DNA from: an uncultured Arcobacter sp.
GTDB taxonomy: Bacteria > Campylobacterota > Campylobacteria > Campylobacterales > Arcobacteraceae
NCBI GenBank assembly: GCA_913062735.1
Contig: CAJXWI010000171.1
Location: 1-6,080 of the forward strand
Direction: 5' to 3'
Length of the DNA stretch: 6,080 nucleotides
This document shows, in pieces, positions 5,654-6,080 of the stretch; the stretch's first letter is position 1, and each line of letters begins with the position of its first letter. The notes under the pieces are model-generated. The model saw only the letters and a program-made list of their open reading frames with translations, was not told the origin of the DNA and made no database searches. The translations under genes were made by a program, and so were the position numbers.

Positions 5654-6080
5654 TTATTTTGAAGCTTTAATTTTGTCTAATAACTTACCTTCTAATTTCT
5701 CAATTTTTGCTGGTACTGGTGGATACCAATTGATATTATCTAAATCAGCTTTTGAGTAAGATCTCTCAAAGTTAGCTTTGATTTCTTCGCTTAGAAATTC
5801 ATTTGCACCTTTAGATGCAGTTCCATAACTCTCTTTATTTGTAAAGTAAGCTGCATTTTTAGCTTCTAACATAAAGTTAATCCACTTGTACGCACCATCA
5901 ACATTTTTAGCTTTTGCAGGAATTGTAAAAGTATCTATCCAACCTAGAGCTCCACTTTTTGGTGCAACAAAGTCGATATCTGGATTTTCTTTATGTAGTT
6001 TCCAACCACCATTGTCCCAACCCATAGATACATGTACTTCACCACTTCTCATTAATTCTAACAGTGCATCACCATTTGCA
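5654..6080 (-). CDS. Polyamine-type ABC transporter substrate-binding protein, PotD-like (5' part outside window)
   Basis: C-terminal 141 residues of a periplasmic binding protein; the family is about 340-350 long, so the signal peptide and first lobe lie beyond the right edge. The frame stays open to the edge, so the internal ATG at 6052 is not the start. Family features: LLELMRSGEVHVSMGWDNGG (6-25), then PKSGALGWIDTFTIPAKAKN (40-59), then GAYKWINFML (62-71). W21, W47 and D49 of the fragment have the same spacing as W229, W255 and D257 of E. coli PotD, recalled as spermidine contacts, which supports a polyamine or similar cationic ligand. It would feed the PotABC-like complex encoded just downstream on the same strand. 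Exact substrate (putrescine, spermidine or another amine) is not determined. Confidence 0.88.
   Translation of the reverse strand, partial: ANGDALLELMRSGEVHVSMGWDNGGWKLHKENPDIDFVAPKSGALGWIDTFTIPAKAKNVDGAYKWINFMLEAKNAAYFTNKESYGTASKGANEFLSEEIKANFERSYSKADLDNINWYPPVPAKIEKLEGKLLDKIKASK

Noticed and set aside
5654..6052. Binding-protein gene starting at the internal ATG at 6052
   Set aside because: The frame stays open to the window edge with family-like residues upstream, and a start there would remove the signal peptide and a whole lobe.

Overview
The window is AT-rich DNA (by eye about 70% A+T) with tightly packed genes and clear AAGGA-type ribosome binding sites. Gene content and base use suggest a Campylobacterota genome, most likely of the Arcobacter group. 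That assignment rests on style and content, not on a marker gene. No rRNA, tRNA, insertion sequence or CRISPR array was seen.

Left part (1-1855): a divergent pair. On the minus strand is the 5' part of a TctC/Bug-type periplasmic solute-binding protein of a tripartite tricarboxylate transporter (TTT); it runs off the left edge. On the plus strand is a FadR-subfamily GntR regulator with an FCD ligand domain. The roughly 330 bp between them hold two perfect TGGT-N3-ACCA palindromes, the expected operator form for this regulator subfamily. One lies over the likely -35 region of the transporter gene and the other lies at the regulator's own promoter. The simplest reading is a substrate-responsive repressor controlling organic-acid uptake and itself.

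Middle (1856-1983): a short convergent spacer with a weak imperfect hairpin.

Right part (1984-6080): a minus-strand operon in the order potD-like (3' part only), potA-like ATPase, potB-like permease, potC-like permease, then a cytoplasmic glycerophosphodiester phosphodiesterase (GDPD). All junctions after potA are overlapping or nearly so: 1 nt between potA and the preferred potB start, a 4-nt ATGA overlap for potB/potC, and a 1-nt TAATG overlap for potC/GDPD. The potD-potA gap is different: it contains a strong intrinsic terminator followed by a second, longer inverted repeat. This could let the binding protein be made in excess over the membrane complex. The binding-protein fragment keeps a Trp, Trp, Asp set with the spacing of the polyamine site of E. 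coli PotD, so a polyamine or other cationic ligand is likely.

The most notable point is the GDPD gene translationally coupled to a polyamine-type ABC transporter. GDPD enzymes are better known beside Ugp-type glycerol-phosphate transporters. The arrangement may point to uptake and cleavage of a glycerophosphodiester with a cationic head group, but this is inference.
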